Shown here in pieces: positions 16,152 to 25,695 of a stretch of 38,179 nucleotides of DNA. How positions within the stretch are numbered: the stretch's first letter is position 1; each line of letters opens with the position of its first letter. The translations under genes and the position numbers were made by a program. The notes under the pieces were generated by a model, which saw only the letters and a program-made list of their open reading frames with translations, was not told the DNA's origin and did no database searches. The stretch is from Candidatus Poribacteria bacterium (lineage in GTDB: Bacteria > Poribacteria > WGA-4E > WGA-3G): the NCBI GenBank assembly GCA_022822085.1, contig JAJECK010000019.1:1-38179 (forward strand), in the 5' to 3' direction.

Positions 16152-17807
16152 TCAAGAACTTCCTTCAATTTTGTCACCGAGTTTGCCGCTCTGCACGACA
16201 GAAATGAGAAAATCAACGGTATCCAAAGCCTGTTTGAGAATTGCAATGAATGCTTCTTGCTGTCCCAAGCTATCAACTCCGAAGTAATTAGCAATCTTTG
16301 GGTAGTCGCGACCTTTTCGATGTCCGCTACCCTTGGATCGCAATGCTTGAAGTTTTTGTAAAAAAGAAATGCTACGATCAGCATCTCCAACAGAATGGAA
16401 ACTAAGGACTTTCTCAAGAACTTTAATGCTTGGTTTTCCTTTAAGATTTGCCTTCTCCTCTAATGGCAAAAGTTTCTTTAGTCCCTTCACATTTATTGAT
16501 TCAATTAATATCGTTTGGAGATCCTGAACTAAATCATCAAAATGGCATTGTTCATCATTAACTGGGATTCTTAAACGTTGAAATCGGTACTCGTCTCCAG
16601 AACTCAGAGGTTTCAACAGTTGCCAATCAAGGTATTTGTCACATGCCTCTTGCAACTGTTCATAACTTTGCTTGAACAAGAGATCCGGCTGATCTGAATT
16701 CGCCCACTCTCCCAGAATCATCCGCCTACCGAAAGTTTCACTCACACCGCCTTCTGGTATAATGTTATGGGCTCTCCAATGTAATTGTTCCGTGTAGGGC
16801 AGATGTCTCCCAAGGTAATCTAAAAACACGCAGACTTTGTCAGGGTGATGGTTGTCTATTTTGATGCTGCCCCACACACGACAACTCACGATTGAATCCT
16901 TAACTGTGTATTTGTTAGGTTCATTATAATATTTATCCAGTACTTGTTTGCAGAAATGTACAGGAGTGAATTTCCAAACCAAGTCTGATTTTTCACCAAG
17001 ATACTCACCCACTTTTTCTGGATCGCAGGTATACTCGTCTCCATGGGCATTAATGATGAATTCAACATACCGCCGCTCATGAGAAATTGGTACAAGTTTG
17101 ATGATACGTTTTACTTCCAATTTGCTATCCACCTGATAATCACCGACACCGCGAAGTTCTCCGTAACTGTGCCGCCAACATGTAAGTTCATCCCTATGAA
17201 GAATGTTCCAAACTTCCCTTCCTCCGTACTGAAGTTCTGTCCGGTCGAGTTCCAGTTCTTCTGGAGAGTGTTCCGTGCGTTCATAACAACGAAATTGAAT
17301 TGAGAGAGACATCTCTTTAAGTAGCAACCACTGGAGAATTTCCTTGAGTCTGATCTGGACATGGTTTGGTTTGACAGTAGCGACGAGAACCTCTTCCTTA
17401 CCTTCATCAATTCTAAAGTATTTATCCGTTTTCCCATCACGATGATATAGGTAATGGAAAAGGCGAAACTCCTCAGATATCTCCACCCAAGGGTCAACAG
17501 GATGATAGCCTCCGACGTGAATAACTAACGGTTCAACACCGTTTTCAACACCGTAGCGCAGGTATTTAATCTCACCTGAAACTTCGCACGGAAGACCATC
17601 ATCAATGTCTAAGTCCCAATCTGAGTCGGAAAGTGCTTCCTCAATCTGATTATCTGGAATCAGAGCAGCATAGACCCAACGTTCATGATATAGACCATTA
17701 CTATCTATTTGAAACACGGTGACCATATCGGTCAGTCGTAGTTCACGTCGCATCTCTTCCAGATTATGGACTTGCGATAACCGTTTTTGTTCCTCATCAA
17801 GATTCAT
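16152..17807 (-). CDS. Unknown protein with a possible C-terminal HEPN RNase motif
   Basis: I do not recognise the family of this 551-residue protein. The first 330 residues look like a mixed alpha/beta region with many conserved-looking aromatic and charged positions (for example EFRLFHYLYHRDGK near 113-126). The C-terminal 150 residues are helical, and contain R490-SKGSG-H496 followed by RKG, which fits the R-x4-6-H signature of HEPN ribonucleases. No signal or membrane segment is seen. A GGAGGG lies 12 bases upstream of the start. It lies inside the repeat-bracketed segment, 115 bp downstream of the broken methylase, in what looks like a defence island, so an abortive-infection role is a reasonable but untested idea. 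Confidence 0.6.
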   Translation of the reverse strand: MNLDEEQKRLSQVHNLEEMRRELRLTDMVTVFQIDSNGLYHERWVYAALIPDNQIEEALSDSDWDLDIDDGLPCEVSGEIKYLRYGVENGVEPLVIHVGGYHPVDPWVEISEEFRLFHYLYHRDGKTDKYFRIDEGKEEVLVATVKPNHVQIRLKEILQWLLLKEMSLSIQFRCYERTEHSPEELELDRTELQYGGREVWNILHRDELTCWRHSYGELRGVGDYQVDSKLEVKRIIKLVPISHERRYVEFIINAHGDEYTCDPEKVGEYLGEKSDLVWKFTPVHFCKQVLDKYYNEPNKYTVKDSIVSCRVWGSIKIDNHHPDKVCVFLDYLGRHLPYTEQLHWRAHNIIPEGGVSETFGRRMILGEWANSDQPDLLFKQSYEQLQEACDKYLDWQLLKPLSSGDEYRFQRLRIPVNDEQCHFDDLVQDLQTILIESINVKGLKKLLPLEEKANLKGKPSIKVLEKVLSFHSVGDADRSISFLQKLQALRSKGSGHRKGRDYPKIANYFGVDSLGQQEAFIAILKQALDTVDFLISVVQSGKLGDKIEGSS

Positions 17808-17921
17808 GATTTTTCATTTCCCTCCTAACTAATAACGAAGTGCCTTCGGTTAACCTTCAGACTCACTTTTCCAATTATTTATAACACCTGAAAATCCAAT
17901 TTTCCAAAGAAAACGCACTTT

Positions 17922-20900
17922 TTAAGCCGCCATCCCTGCATCCCGATATGTTTGCTTAATCAACGTAATCTCCGTATCTGTCAACCCGTATAACTGATAC
18001 ACCATGTTATCTATCTCCTGCTCAATATCAGGCACGCGATCACTATTTGGGTCTGCTAATATTTGTTCAACCAGTTCTGATAACGCCGCTTTCTGTTCAT
18101 CAGTCCGATCCGCTATTGGGACCTTTTCCATATACTGAGCACTAAACTCCAGGCCTCCTCCTGTCCACGGATCGTTAAGACTCTGAAACTTATATCGCGC
18201 AAACCAATCAAATAGTCTACTATTTAAAATTGCAAGTAATGAAAGATCGTCAGTAGGTATGAAAAATGTTGTATTTAAACAAACAGTTCCTAATGTGTCA
18301 TAAATCGCATCAAGCGATTGGGCAATTCTTCTATAAATAATCTTCGGTTTATCAAATTCGGAATAATATGCGCAAGAACGGAGTTCCCAATAATATTTAC
18401 CTTTATTGGTACTTTGAATCCGTCGTTCTTGGTATTCTTTCACATGTTGATAAATCGCTGGGTAGGTCTCTAAGAAAATTTGCTCAGCCTCTAAGTTATT
18501 ATTTACTTTTGACCAGGGTCACTCTTTATCTGTGCTACTTGGAATTGTTATCAAATAATCCTTTACTGACATTGCTTGCCATTTTCGAAGGTTTCTTCCT
18601 CTCAATACAGGTCTTATGAGTTTGTCATTTCTTGCATCATTAGAAATTAGACGTTGACGGATTGACTCGTCAATTATAAATGCATCATTAGATCCTGTAA
18701 TTATGCCAATAAACAAACCATCTTTAGTAAAAGTTCTTAACGGTTTTCCTGTTTTCTCAAGTTTTTCAAGGAGGCTATGCACCTTTGGTAGTGCTATTGC
18801 CCATCCTTCTGTTGCTAAGTCATTGACACACATAGTAATTTTCTTCTCCTGAAACACTTCAGAGAGGCGGCAAATGTCTCTTCTTTCACGAAAAGTTGCA
18901 GCTGATATGTGCATTTCCATTGGAATATCTTTTTCTAAAAGAACTATAGATGTATCTACACTTGCCTTGAAAACAGGAATATCCGCAAAATCAATTAATA
19001 TATGAATAACTACTTTACTTGTAAGAAATACTCTAAGTTTTTTGCCGTAGCTTCCTCGCATAAATTTATTTGAGGAAATATAAGTCAAAATTCCATTTGT
19101 CCTGAGCAATTCCGTACCGCGCTTGTAGAAGTAGACATAAAGATCCGCCATTCCTGTGAAGAACTCATCAAACTGACTCTTTAATATAGGTTTAATATGG
19201 TGAATATTGTGATGTCGCACATAAGGCGGATTACCGATAACAATATCAAATCCACCCTCATGGAAGACCTCTGGGAACTCAACTTGCCACACAAATCCGA
19301 CTGCATTTTCTTGCCACCCTTCAAGGCTTTCTTTGAGCTCCGCGATCTCTTCTCTGAGCCTCTGTTTTTCAGAATCGTTGTGGGTAATCAGATATTCCGC
19401 TTGATGTTCTTGTATCTGCTGAATCAGATAATCTTCGGGACGGATTTGTCCGTTTGGTTGTTCGGGTGCGGGCCCAGTCAAACTATCTCCAACTGCAACT
19501 TTATAATCCAAGTTTGGCAAGGGTTGCGGTGTGTCCCCTTCATAATCCACAGCAAGACTTAACCACAAACGGAGCATGGCAATATTGACAGCGAATTCGT
19601 CCTTATCCACGCCGTAAAGGTTATTTTGGATGATGTCGAGTTTGCGTTGGTATATTGTTGGTGAATCAATTTGATTGCTATGGAAAAGTGCCTCCCGTAG
19701 ACGTAGCAATTCACTCATCATGCCGAGTAGATATGCGCCGCTGCCGCACGCAGGATCACAGATACGTAGTGTTTGCAGCACCTGTAGCACATGCTCTGGA
19801 TTTCGGATTTCGGTTGCTTCACCATCATCAATAAATTTTTTGAGCACTTCCTCTGTTTCATCGGTTTTGTTTTTTAGGCAAATTTTTAGACTTTCTCGGC
19901 ACATAAAGGAGACAACGGGTCTCGGTGTGTAGTAGCTGCCCGTGTCGTGCCTACCAGTAACGAGTTCCTCAAACACTTTTCCAAGCATTTCCGGGTCAAC
20001 TGCTACTTCAATGTCAAGCGGTGTGGATTCGGTTACTGTGAAGTTGTACCGTTCAAAAAGATTTAGAATTTCGGCAAATTTCTGGTTGGGAATATGTACA
20101 ACGTTGCGTTCATCATATTCCTGCATTTCAAAGAGTCCACCGTTGAGAAACGGGACTTCTCCTCGGCGTTCAATAGCTGCAGCCGACTCCTCCGCACTAT
20201 CTGAGGCACTGCCGAGTCCGTGAAAAAAAGCCCAATAGAGTCTGTCGTTGAGAAAGTTTTCATTGGCTTCTGCTTCTGTTGCCTCAAAAAGTGCGCGGAG
20301 ATAATCACGGTTACCGTTGTAGGAGAGCCACCCCTTCTTCTCAATAAACCGTAGGAACATCAGTCGGTTAAAGAGACGTTGTGTCCAGAGACGTTTTGCT
20401 TCGGGACCGTTTTCAGGAATGCCTTCAACTGCATTTTCAACACTGGCAAAGACACGTTGGTAGTCTTGAAAAAACTTATCGGTAACTGCCTCAACATCAA
20501 ACGCTTCCTGCCATGCCTTAAGCCATGCTTCATTATTTGGAAACCCGTCGTGTGGTAATGCGAGTGCGGGCAGGTTGAACTCACAAAGCGTGCGGATGTG
20601 TGTATCTCCCTGTTCCCACGAGAAGATAGAGAGCACGGCACGTCGCCAGTTTTCGTTAGCAGCGAAATGTGCGAAAGCGAAACGTTGAAAGTCAGTCGTG
20701 GTACAGATAAAGAGAAGGTTTTCGTGTTCCCATGAGGGAAGGCTGGCATCTCGGTTGCGTCTATTGACGAGTCCGCGTAGTACGCGCCGCAGGGCAGTTC
20801 GGTAGATAGATTCACTGTTGAATTGGAGGAAGAAGATTCCCCACGGTTGCGGATCCTCAACTAACCCAAATGTCAGTTCTGCAGGTGGGAATCGTGGCAG

Positions 20901-21089
20901 CTGCCGGCACTCAACGATTCGGTCTTCAGTAGGTTCGTCAAGGTCAAGGTCTTCTGCGGACCACGGAAAGGCGACATCTTCAAGTTCAACGTCTTCGGGT
21001 ATTCGCCAGTCTAGTTTTTCTCGGAAAAAGTCTAACAGTGCATCAAAGTCACGGATGTTATGAATGTCATTTGGTGTAATATTGGGCAT
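17922..21089 (-). pseudogene. Eco57I-class adenine methylase (copy 2), broken by one TGA
   Basis: The reading frame runs 1055 codons without frameshift but has a TGA at 18519-18521 (codon 857). Copy 1 has tryptophan at the aligned place (NEWPWS against KE-stop-PWS), so one base change TGG to TGA explains it. The upstream product (856 residues) keeps DPACGSG and NPPY; the downstream part (199 codons, with an ATG at 18443) keeps the conserved tail. Other genes here use TGA as a true stop, so recoding is unlikely. Residues after NPPY differ strongly from copy 1, implying a different DNA target. It follows the toxin-antitoxin pair by 48 bp. A truncated methylase or a two-piece enzyme could still be made. 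Confidence 0.85.
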
Positions 21090-21137
21090 TCGGTTATCTC
21101 TATAACGGAGTGAAGCAGCACTGTAATCTCCAACAAG

Positions 21138-21374
21138 TTAAGGACTCATCACCATAACTGGGACAGATATTCTTTCCGGGGCAGCATCACTATTTTGCGC
21201 CATAGTATCAAGTTTCTCTAATGTGGCAGCAGCATAATACCGCTGTCCACATTCTTGACAAACACCTACCGGTACATCCTTAATAATCACTAATTTTCCT
21301 TTGTCCGAATAGTTGACAGTGACCTTTTTCGGGCGGATGTCGCCACTGCAATATTCGCATTCATTCGCTTTCAT
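21138..21374 (-). CDS. YgiT/MqsA-like zinc-finger antitoxin
   Basis: The 78-residue protein has two CxxC pairs (CEYC near residue 6, CQEC near residue 38) as in the zinc-binding N-terminal domain of MqsA/YgiT antitoxins, but lacks the C-terminal DNA-binding domain of full MqsA. Its start overlaps the stop of the toxin gene by one base (TAATG), so the two are translationally coupled. The expected job is to bind the partner protein and block it. Confidence 0.82.
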   Translation of the reverse strand: MKANECEYCSGDIRPKKVTVNYSDKGKLVIIKDVPVGVCQECGQRYYAAATLEKLDTMAQNSDAAPERISVPVMVMSP

Positions 21375-21583
21375 TATTGTTTCTCCTCTGTTGCATAAAC
21401 TGTGATAATACGTAATTCACCTGATCCCAAAATGCGACAAATTACATTGATTTTCCTTCCATCAAGTGCAGGACCAGTGACTCTATATCGAATTCCTCTT
21501 GGATCATGTGTAAATCTCTGAGTTATCCTGCCTTTCCGCACTGCATGTTTTACATCAAGCAATGACAATATGTCTTTTTGCAT
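21374..21583 (-). CDS. DUF4258-type putative toxin
   Basis: The 69-residue protein matches small DUF4258 proteins, which resemble RelE/MqsR-type RNases: R-F-T-HDPRG-IRY-R followed by the GPALDGRKINVICRI strand and a terminal VYATEEK. It is the first gene of a coupled pair with the zinc-finger antitoxin, and this toxin-first order is the same as in mqsRA. The pair sits directly upstream of methylase copy 2, inside the repeat-bracketed segment, where it may stabilise the island. The activity is inferred from family and context. Confidence 0.78.
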   Translation of the reverse strand: MQKDILSLLDVKHAVRKGRITQRFTHDPRGIRYRVTGPALDGRKINVICRILGSGELRIITVYATEEKQ

Positions 21584-21929
21584 TTCATCTAAAGCGTGTT
21601 CAGTTATCTGAAAGAAAGTCCTAACAACTTTTTGTCGAATTGACTACAGAACCCGACTCCTTTTCATATTTATTGCCACCTTGTGTGCAATCCGTAGGCA
21701 CGAAATTTCAGTGTCTGTGTCAAAATTGTGTAAAGCATATCACAAATTTTCTAACAAATCAAAGTCAATGATATTGTGCATAAAACTATCTCATAAAACT
21801 ATCTCAATATTCCCATAAGAAAATCAATATCATTTTAGGATAATTCTCTGTAAGCATTCGTGATTTCCGTTTATAGAGAAATCCATAATTATTTTCACGT
21901 TTGGTTCTTGTATGACCTTTTTTCGGAAC
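21584..21929. other. Intergenic stretch without a gene
   Basis: No gene is supported. The stretch is AT-rich and includes a 14-bp direct repeat (CATAAAACTATCTC twice between 21778 and 21805). It probably holds the promoter of the toxin-antitoxin and methylase genes, but I could not find a convincing pair of hexamers. Confidence 0.4.
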
Positions 21930-22083
21930 GGTTGGGAAACCGCTCCTATCAGTGAATGTCAGAGGGACGTGAATTGCGCGACTACGAACCAGTTATTTCT
22001 TTCTTTGTATTGGGAACTCCATGCAATTAATCCTACCTACGTTTTGCCAACTGTGTTTTTCGTCGTCGGGTAAATCTGTTAAA
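21930..22083. repeat. Dispersed ~153-bp repeat, copy B
   Basis: Direct-repeat partner of 15822-15973. It encodes the last 17 or so residues of the truncated methylase fragment (22033-22578), so it belongs to the sequence that interrupts that gene. The stretch between it and the end of methylase homology (about 22084-22146) may be part of the same inserted element. Confidence 0.8.
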
Positions 22084-22578
22084 TTTCAATTTAAAAGAAT
22101 CTAAGGGTGGACAACCGCAGAAATTAGGATTGCCTTGCATTCCTGTGAAATGTGCAAATGCAAAGTCCTTAAAGTCTGCTGTGGTACAGATGAAGAGTAC
22201 TCTATCTCGTTGCCAGAAAGGTAGAGATGCACTTCTTCCCTGCCTATCAACAAGACCTCTCAGAACTCTTCTCAAAAGTGTTTTTGATCTTTCAATATCT
22301 ACATTATTCTCAAAATTCTCAAATTGGACGATGAATATTCCCCACGGTTGCTTGCTGTTGAAAAATCTTAAGTCATAAAGTCGTAATTGCCAACAACCGA
22401 TGATGCGTTTCTGAGTGTCTTTGTCAAGTTCTAGATCTTCGGGTGACCAGTAAAAGGTAAGATCATCAAAACTTGATCTATTATCAGGAATTGGCCAATT
22501 AAGCCTATTTCGTAAAAGATCTATTATTGAGTCAAAATCGTGCACTGTATTGAATCTATGTGATAAGTTGTTTTGCAT
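22033..22578 (-). pseudogene. Remnant of a third, divergent methylase (N-terminus only)
   Basis: The 181-residue frame is homologous to the first 141 or so residues of both long methylases (shared blocks such as QPWGIF, LRRVLRGL and DFAFAHF), but is much less similar to them than they are to each other. The similarity stops at about 22147 (residue 144), and the rest (a basic tail ending RRRKTQLAKRR) comes from the inserted repeat. It starts 37 bp after the helicase gene, the position expected for the original methylase partner. It seems to be the relic of that partner, destroyed by an insertion. Confidence 0.8.
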
Positions 22579-22615
22579 ATTATAGGAATCCTCCTATCAA
22601 AATAAGGTATATTGT

Positions 22616-25600
22616 TTAACAAATTTCCAGCCATGTGATGAGTTTTGGTTTTTCTCCCATTTCTGCTTGTATATCTCGGAGATATTTTTCTCTAATGTGT
22701 TTTTCAACTTTTTTTAGGACATCTTTTAGTCCACCTGGTCCTTTCTCAGTATAACGTTCTGTATCTATATCACATCTGATTTCGGGCCAGATATCTCTGA
22801 CATCTTCAATTACCTCGTCATTCTCAGCATCGTAGAAGTACCATTTTATTTCACTGTTTGGCATCCGATAACAACAGAAAACGCCAATATCGCCAATGCG
22901 CTTAAGTGGAATTAACTCGCCATCACGGTTACGCATTGGTGGTGGTTGAACATTTACATCTTTGCCAGAAAATAGACGTTTGGGTAAATTAGGTAGTTTT
23001 TTCCATAGATCAGGATGTGCTTCGGAAATGCGTTGGCGTTCCAAATTCATTAATTCCTCAATGCTTTCCGTGCCATCATAACGTTCATTGAAAAGACGTA
23101 AAGTTTCATTATCGTCATTAGGTGTAACAAACCGTCCTTCAATACCGAGTGTATGACTAATGCGTAGTATTTTTCCATCTACACGCTGACGAAGTCTAAG
23201 AATGTCCTCAAGTTCTTCTGGTGGCAGGAAATTCCAGACGTGAACGGTTGGATCAGTGCGGTTAAGTTTCGCTTCAATGTTTGCATCAAGTCGTCTGTCT
23301 AACCTACCGATACGTTGCATTAATCGGACAGGGTTCCAGTGTAAGTCGTAGTTGATAATAACGGATGCGTCCTGCAAGTTTAGCCCTTCAGCAAGCACAT
23401 CTGTTGTGATGAGCGTATTGACAGGTTCACCGCTTTGGTAGGGTGTTTTTCCGTTGTAGAAAGGTGAAAATCGTTCTATGATCTCCTCCCGATTTACCTT
23501 TCGTCGACTATCAATTTGTGCGATGTCCGTAATGCCTGCGTTCTGCAGTTGCGTGTAAAGATACCGGGCAGTGTCACAGAATTCAGTAAAGATGAGTCGT
23601 TTATCGTAAGGAGCAGTTTTTAATAGGTCTAATAGTTGTTGAAGTTTATCGTCCTTTTCTGTGTCTGGTTCACGACCTAATTCGTCAGCATAGAATGATC
23701 TATAGATTTTACTGAGGAGCTGCGTTAGGAAGTCCATATCCTTTACAACATCGTTAAACAATCTGTCTAAATCATGGTCCTCAGGAATAAATTCGTCTAC
23801 AGTTTCAACGGAAGCGATGTCATCTTCTTCTTCACTGGGTTCTTGTCGTGTGATACCATCTTCTTCAAGACGTTTCATGATGTGATTATGCACAACACCC
23901 CACCATTGTTGATTTTTGGTCTTCCATGTTTCAAAACGTTCCGGAGCATATTGTTGTAACCAATCCGCCATCTTAAGAAGCAAATTCTCAACGGTCACTT
24001 CAAAGGATCGCCATGAACTTTCTAACCGTTTAAGCACAAGTGTCCGGATGAGCCCAATAATTTGTTTTTCACGCTGTTCAATCCGCCTTTCTGGGTTTCT
24101 GTGGTATTTGACCGTATTATAGATCGCTAAATTAAGAAACGGATCGTCTTGGTCGAACGCATTTTGCAGTTCGTCGTAGAGTGTTCTATAGACTCGACGA
24201 AGCGAGTAATCTACGGTAGGTTCTATAACCCGTGCTGGGAAAAGGATATGTTCCCCAGATTCTAATTCAACATCCTTGATGTACTTGCGACTTCGCTGAA
24301 TCAACACTTGTTTCAGAAGCGGGTCTTGACGCAACAAATCACCTTCTTCTGCCTGCTCTGCAATTTCGGCACCTTCACTCTCAAACTGCCTTTCAATGTC
24401 GCGGAAGTACGCTCGAAAATTATGAACGCCGATGTCAGAGAAATGACTTCTGTCGTTCTGGGCGAAATAGTTAATCAGATGATAGATATCGTCTAAACTG
24501 TTGTTAATCGGCGTAGCAGTAAGAAGGTATATTTTCTTATCTTTGGCAAGATCCATCAATAGTTTACCACGGTTGGAACTTGGATTCCGAAAATGGTGTG
24601 CTTCGTCTATAATAATAACCTCCTTGTGTTCATGGAAATACTTCAGCTGCCTCTCGTCAATACCTCCTTTACGCCCGAGGTCTGTATGTAATATGATATG
24701 GTAGGTCTCCTCAAGTAAGAGGTCGTACTTTGATTGAAGTAGGCGATCAATCTGACTGTTCCATACGCTTTCTGCTACTGATTTGGGTGTAATGAGTAGC
24801 ACGCGTTTGTTTTCTCTCAGGGCGTGTTCAAGTATCATTAAACCGATGTATGTTTTACCGCTACCAACACCATCACAGATTAGTGCACCGTTCCATGTAT
24901 CTGCGATCTGTAGTGCAGCGTGATAACCATCTTTTTGGTATTGCGAAAGTGTTCGGTAAATAACCGCTTCATTTTCTTCCCACTCATCAGTAGGTTTTTC
25001 GCGTCCTTCAAAATAAGCGTGGAGTGCTTTTGCATAGACAGTAAAAGGCGGATGTTCTTTAAGGTGTCGTTCAATAGTACGGAGCAGTTCAACTTTAACT
25101 TCAGAACCTTCCTCCCATCTTTCATCGTACCATTCACGAAGTTTGCCAATATGGGTGGCATCTGTTATAAAGGTGTTTAATTCTACGTTTTGGGTGAGTC
25201 CGGGTAAGGTAAAATTTGAACTGCCGACAGTAGAAAAACTGACAGGACTTGATTCTTTCGCTTGCATCAGGTTGAGTTTCGCGTGAAATTTAGCACTGTC
25301 GTAAATGCGAACCACAATCTTTCCAAGACGAATTGCGTTTCGGACATCTGCAAGACCTTGCAGAGTGTCATCTTCTTCTTTTACGGATTCCAGGCTTTCG
25401 TTGGTGATTTCTTCCAATGCCTCAATAAGATGTTTCTTCGTGCGTTCTGACGTTTCGTCACACATTAGAATCCGAATGCCATCAAGATGTCGCCACGTTT
25501 CTCCAAGCGAGAGAAACGCTCCGATTTCAAACGTTCCAGTTGCTATATCTAAGTTGACACTTTTTATCAGAAGGGTTTCCAATGCCTTAAGGAGCGTATT

Positions 25601-25636
25601 ACCTTCTACATTATCAATTATTGTCGGAATCTGCAT
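22616..25636 (-). CDS. PLD-nuclease/SNF2-type helicase fusion
   Basis: The 1006-residue protein joins two parts. Residues 1-200 form a phospholipase D-like nuclease domain with HAK (H118, K120) and GSSN (138-141), which is one half-site, so dimerisation would be needed. Residues 230-800 form a superfamily 2 helicase: Walker A GVGSGKT (256-262), DEAH (344-347), TATP (373-376), TTDVLAEGLNL (744-754) and QRIGRLDR (774-781), closest to the HepA/RapA-like SNF2 branch. The last 200 residues are not recognised. Helicase plus adenine methylase is the pattern of phage-restriction systems; class 1 DISARM also pairs an SNF2-like helicase with an adenine methylase, but DrmA and DrmB are not seen here. 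It has its own promoter. Confidence 0.88.
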   Translation of the reverse strand: MQIPTIIDNVEGNTLLKALETLLIKSVNLDIATGTFEIGAFLSLGETWRHLDGIRILMCDETSERTKKHLIEALEEITNESLESVKEEDDTLQGLADVRNAIRLGKIVVRIYDSAKFHAKLNLMQAKESSPVSFSTVGSSNFTLPGLTQNVELNTFITDATHIGKLREWYDERWEEGSEVKVELLRTIERHLKEHPPFTVYAKALHAYFEGREKPTDEWEENEAVIYRTLSQYQKDGYHAALQIADTWNGALICDGVGSGKTYIGLMILEHALRENKRVLLITPKSVAESVWNSQIDRLLQSKYDLLLEETYHIILHTDLGRKGGIDERQLKYFHEHKEVIIIDEAHHFRNPSSNRGKLLMDLAKDKKIYLLTATPINNSLDDIYHLINYFAQNDRSHFSDIGVHNFRAYFRDIERQFESEGAEIAEQAEEGDLLRQDPLLKQVLIQRSRKYIKDVELESGEHILFPARVIEPTVDYSLRRVYRTLYDELQNAFDQDDPFLNLAIYNTVKYHRNPERRIEQREKQIIGLIRTLVLKRLESSWRSFEVTVENLLLKMADWLQQYAPERFETWKTKNQQWWGVVHNHIMKRLEEDGITRQEPSEEEDDIASVETVDEFIPEDHDLDRLFNDVVKDMDFLTQLLSKIYRSFYADELGREPDTEKDDKLQQLLDLLKTAPYDKRLIFTEFCDTARYLYTQLQNAGITDIAQIDSRRKVNREEIIERFSPFYNGKTPYQSGEPVNTLITTDVLAEGLNLQDASVIINYDLHWNPVRLMQRIGRLDRRLDANIEAKLNRTDPTVHVWNFLPPEELEDILRLRQRVDGKILRISHTLGIEGRFVTPNDDNETLRLFNERYDGTESIEELMNLERQRISEAHPDLWKKLPNLPKRLFSGKDVNVQPPPMRNRDGELIPLKRIGDIGVFCCYRMPNSEIKWYFYDAENDEVIEDVRDIWPEIRCDIDTERYTEKGPGGLKDVLKKVEKHIREKYLRDIQAEMGEKPKLITWLEIC

Positions 25637-25666
25637 TAATATCTCACTTTCTCTATTGTTTATTTT

Positions 25667-25695
25667 AGTATGCCATATAACATAAAATTAGTCAA
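25667..25695 (-). promoter_or_regulatory. Sigma70-type promoter of the helicase gene
   Basis: On the minus strand TTGACT (25690-25695) and CATACT (25667-25672) are 17 bp apart, 31 bp upstream of the helicase ATG. The -35 box overlaps the stop codon of the enolase gene (25692-25694), so the helicase has independent expression tight against the preceding operon. Confidence 0.55.

Noticed and set aside
16003-16287. 94-residue open frame on the plus strand at the island repeat
   Set aside because: It overlaps the 3' end of the 551-residue gene on the other strand and resembles no family.
18519-18521. TGA as a recoded tryptophan codon
   Set aside because: Several complete genes here (APS reductase, Rrf2 regulator, enolase, DUF6785-like) end at TGA, so TGA is a normal stop in this genome.
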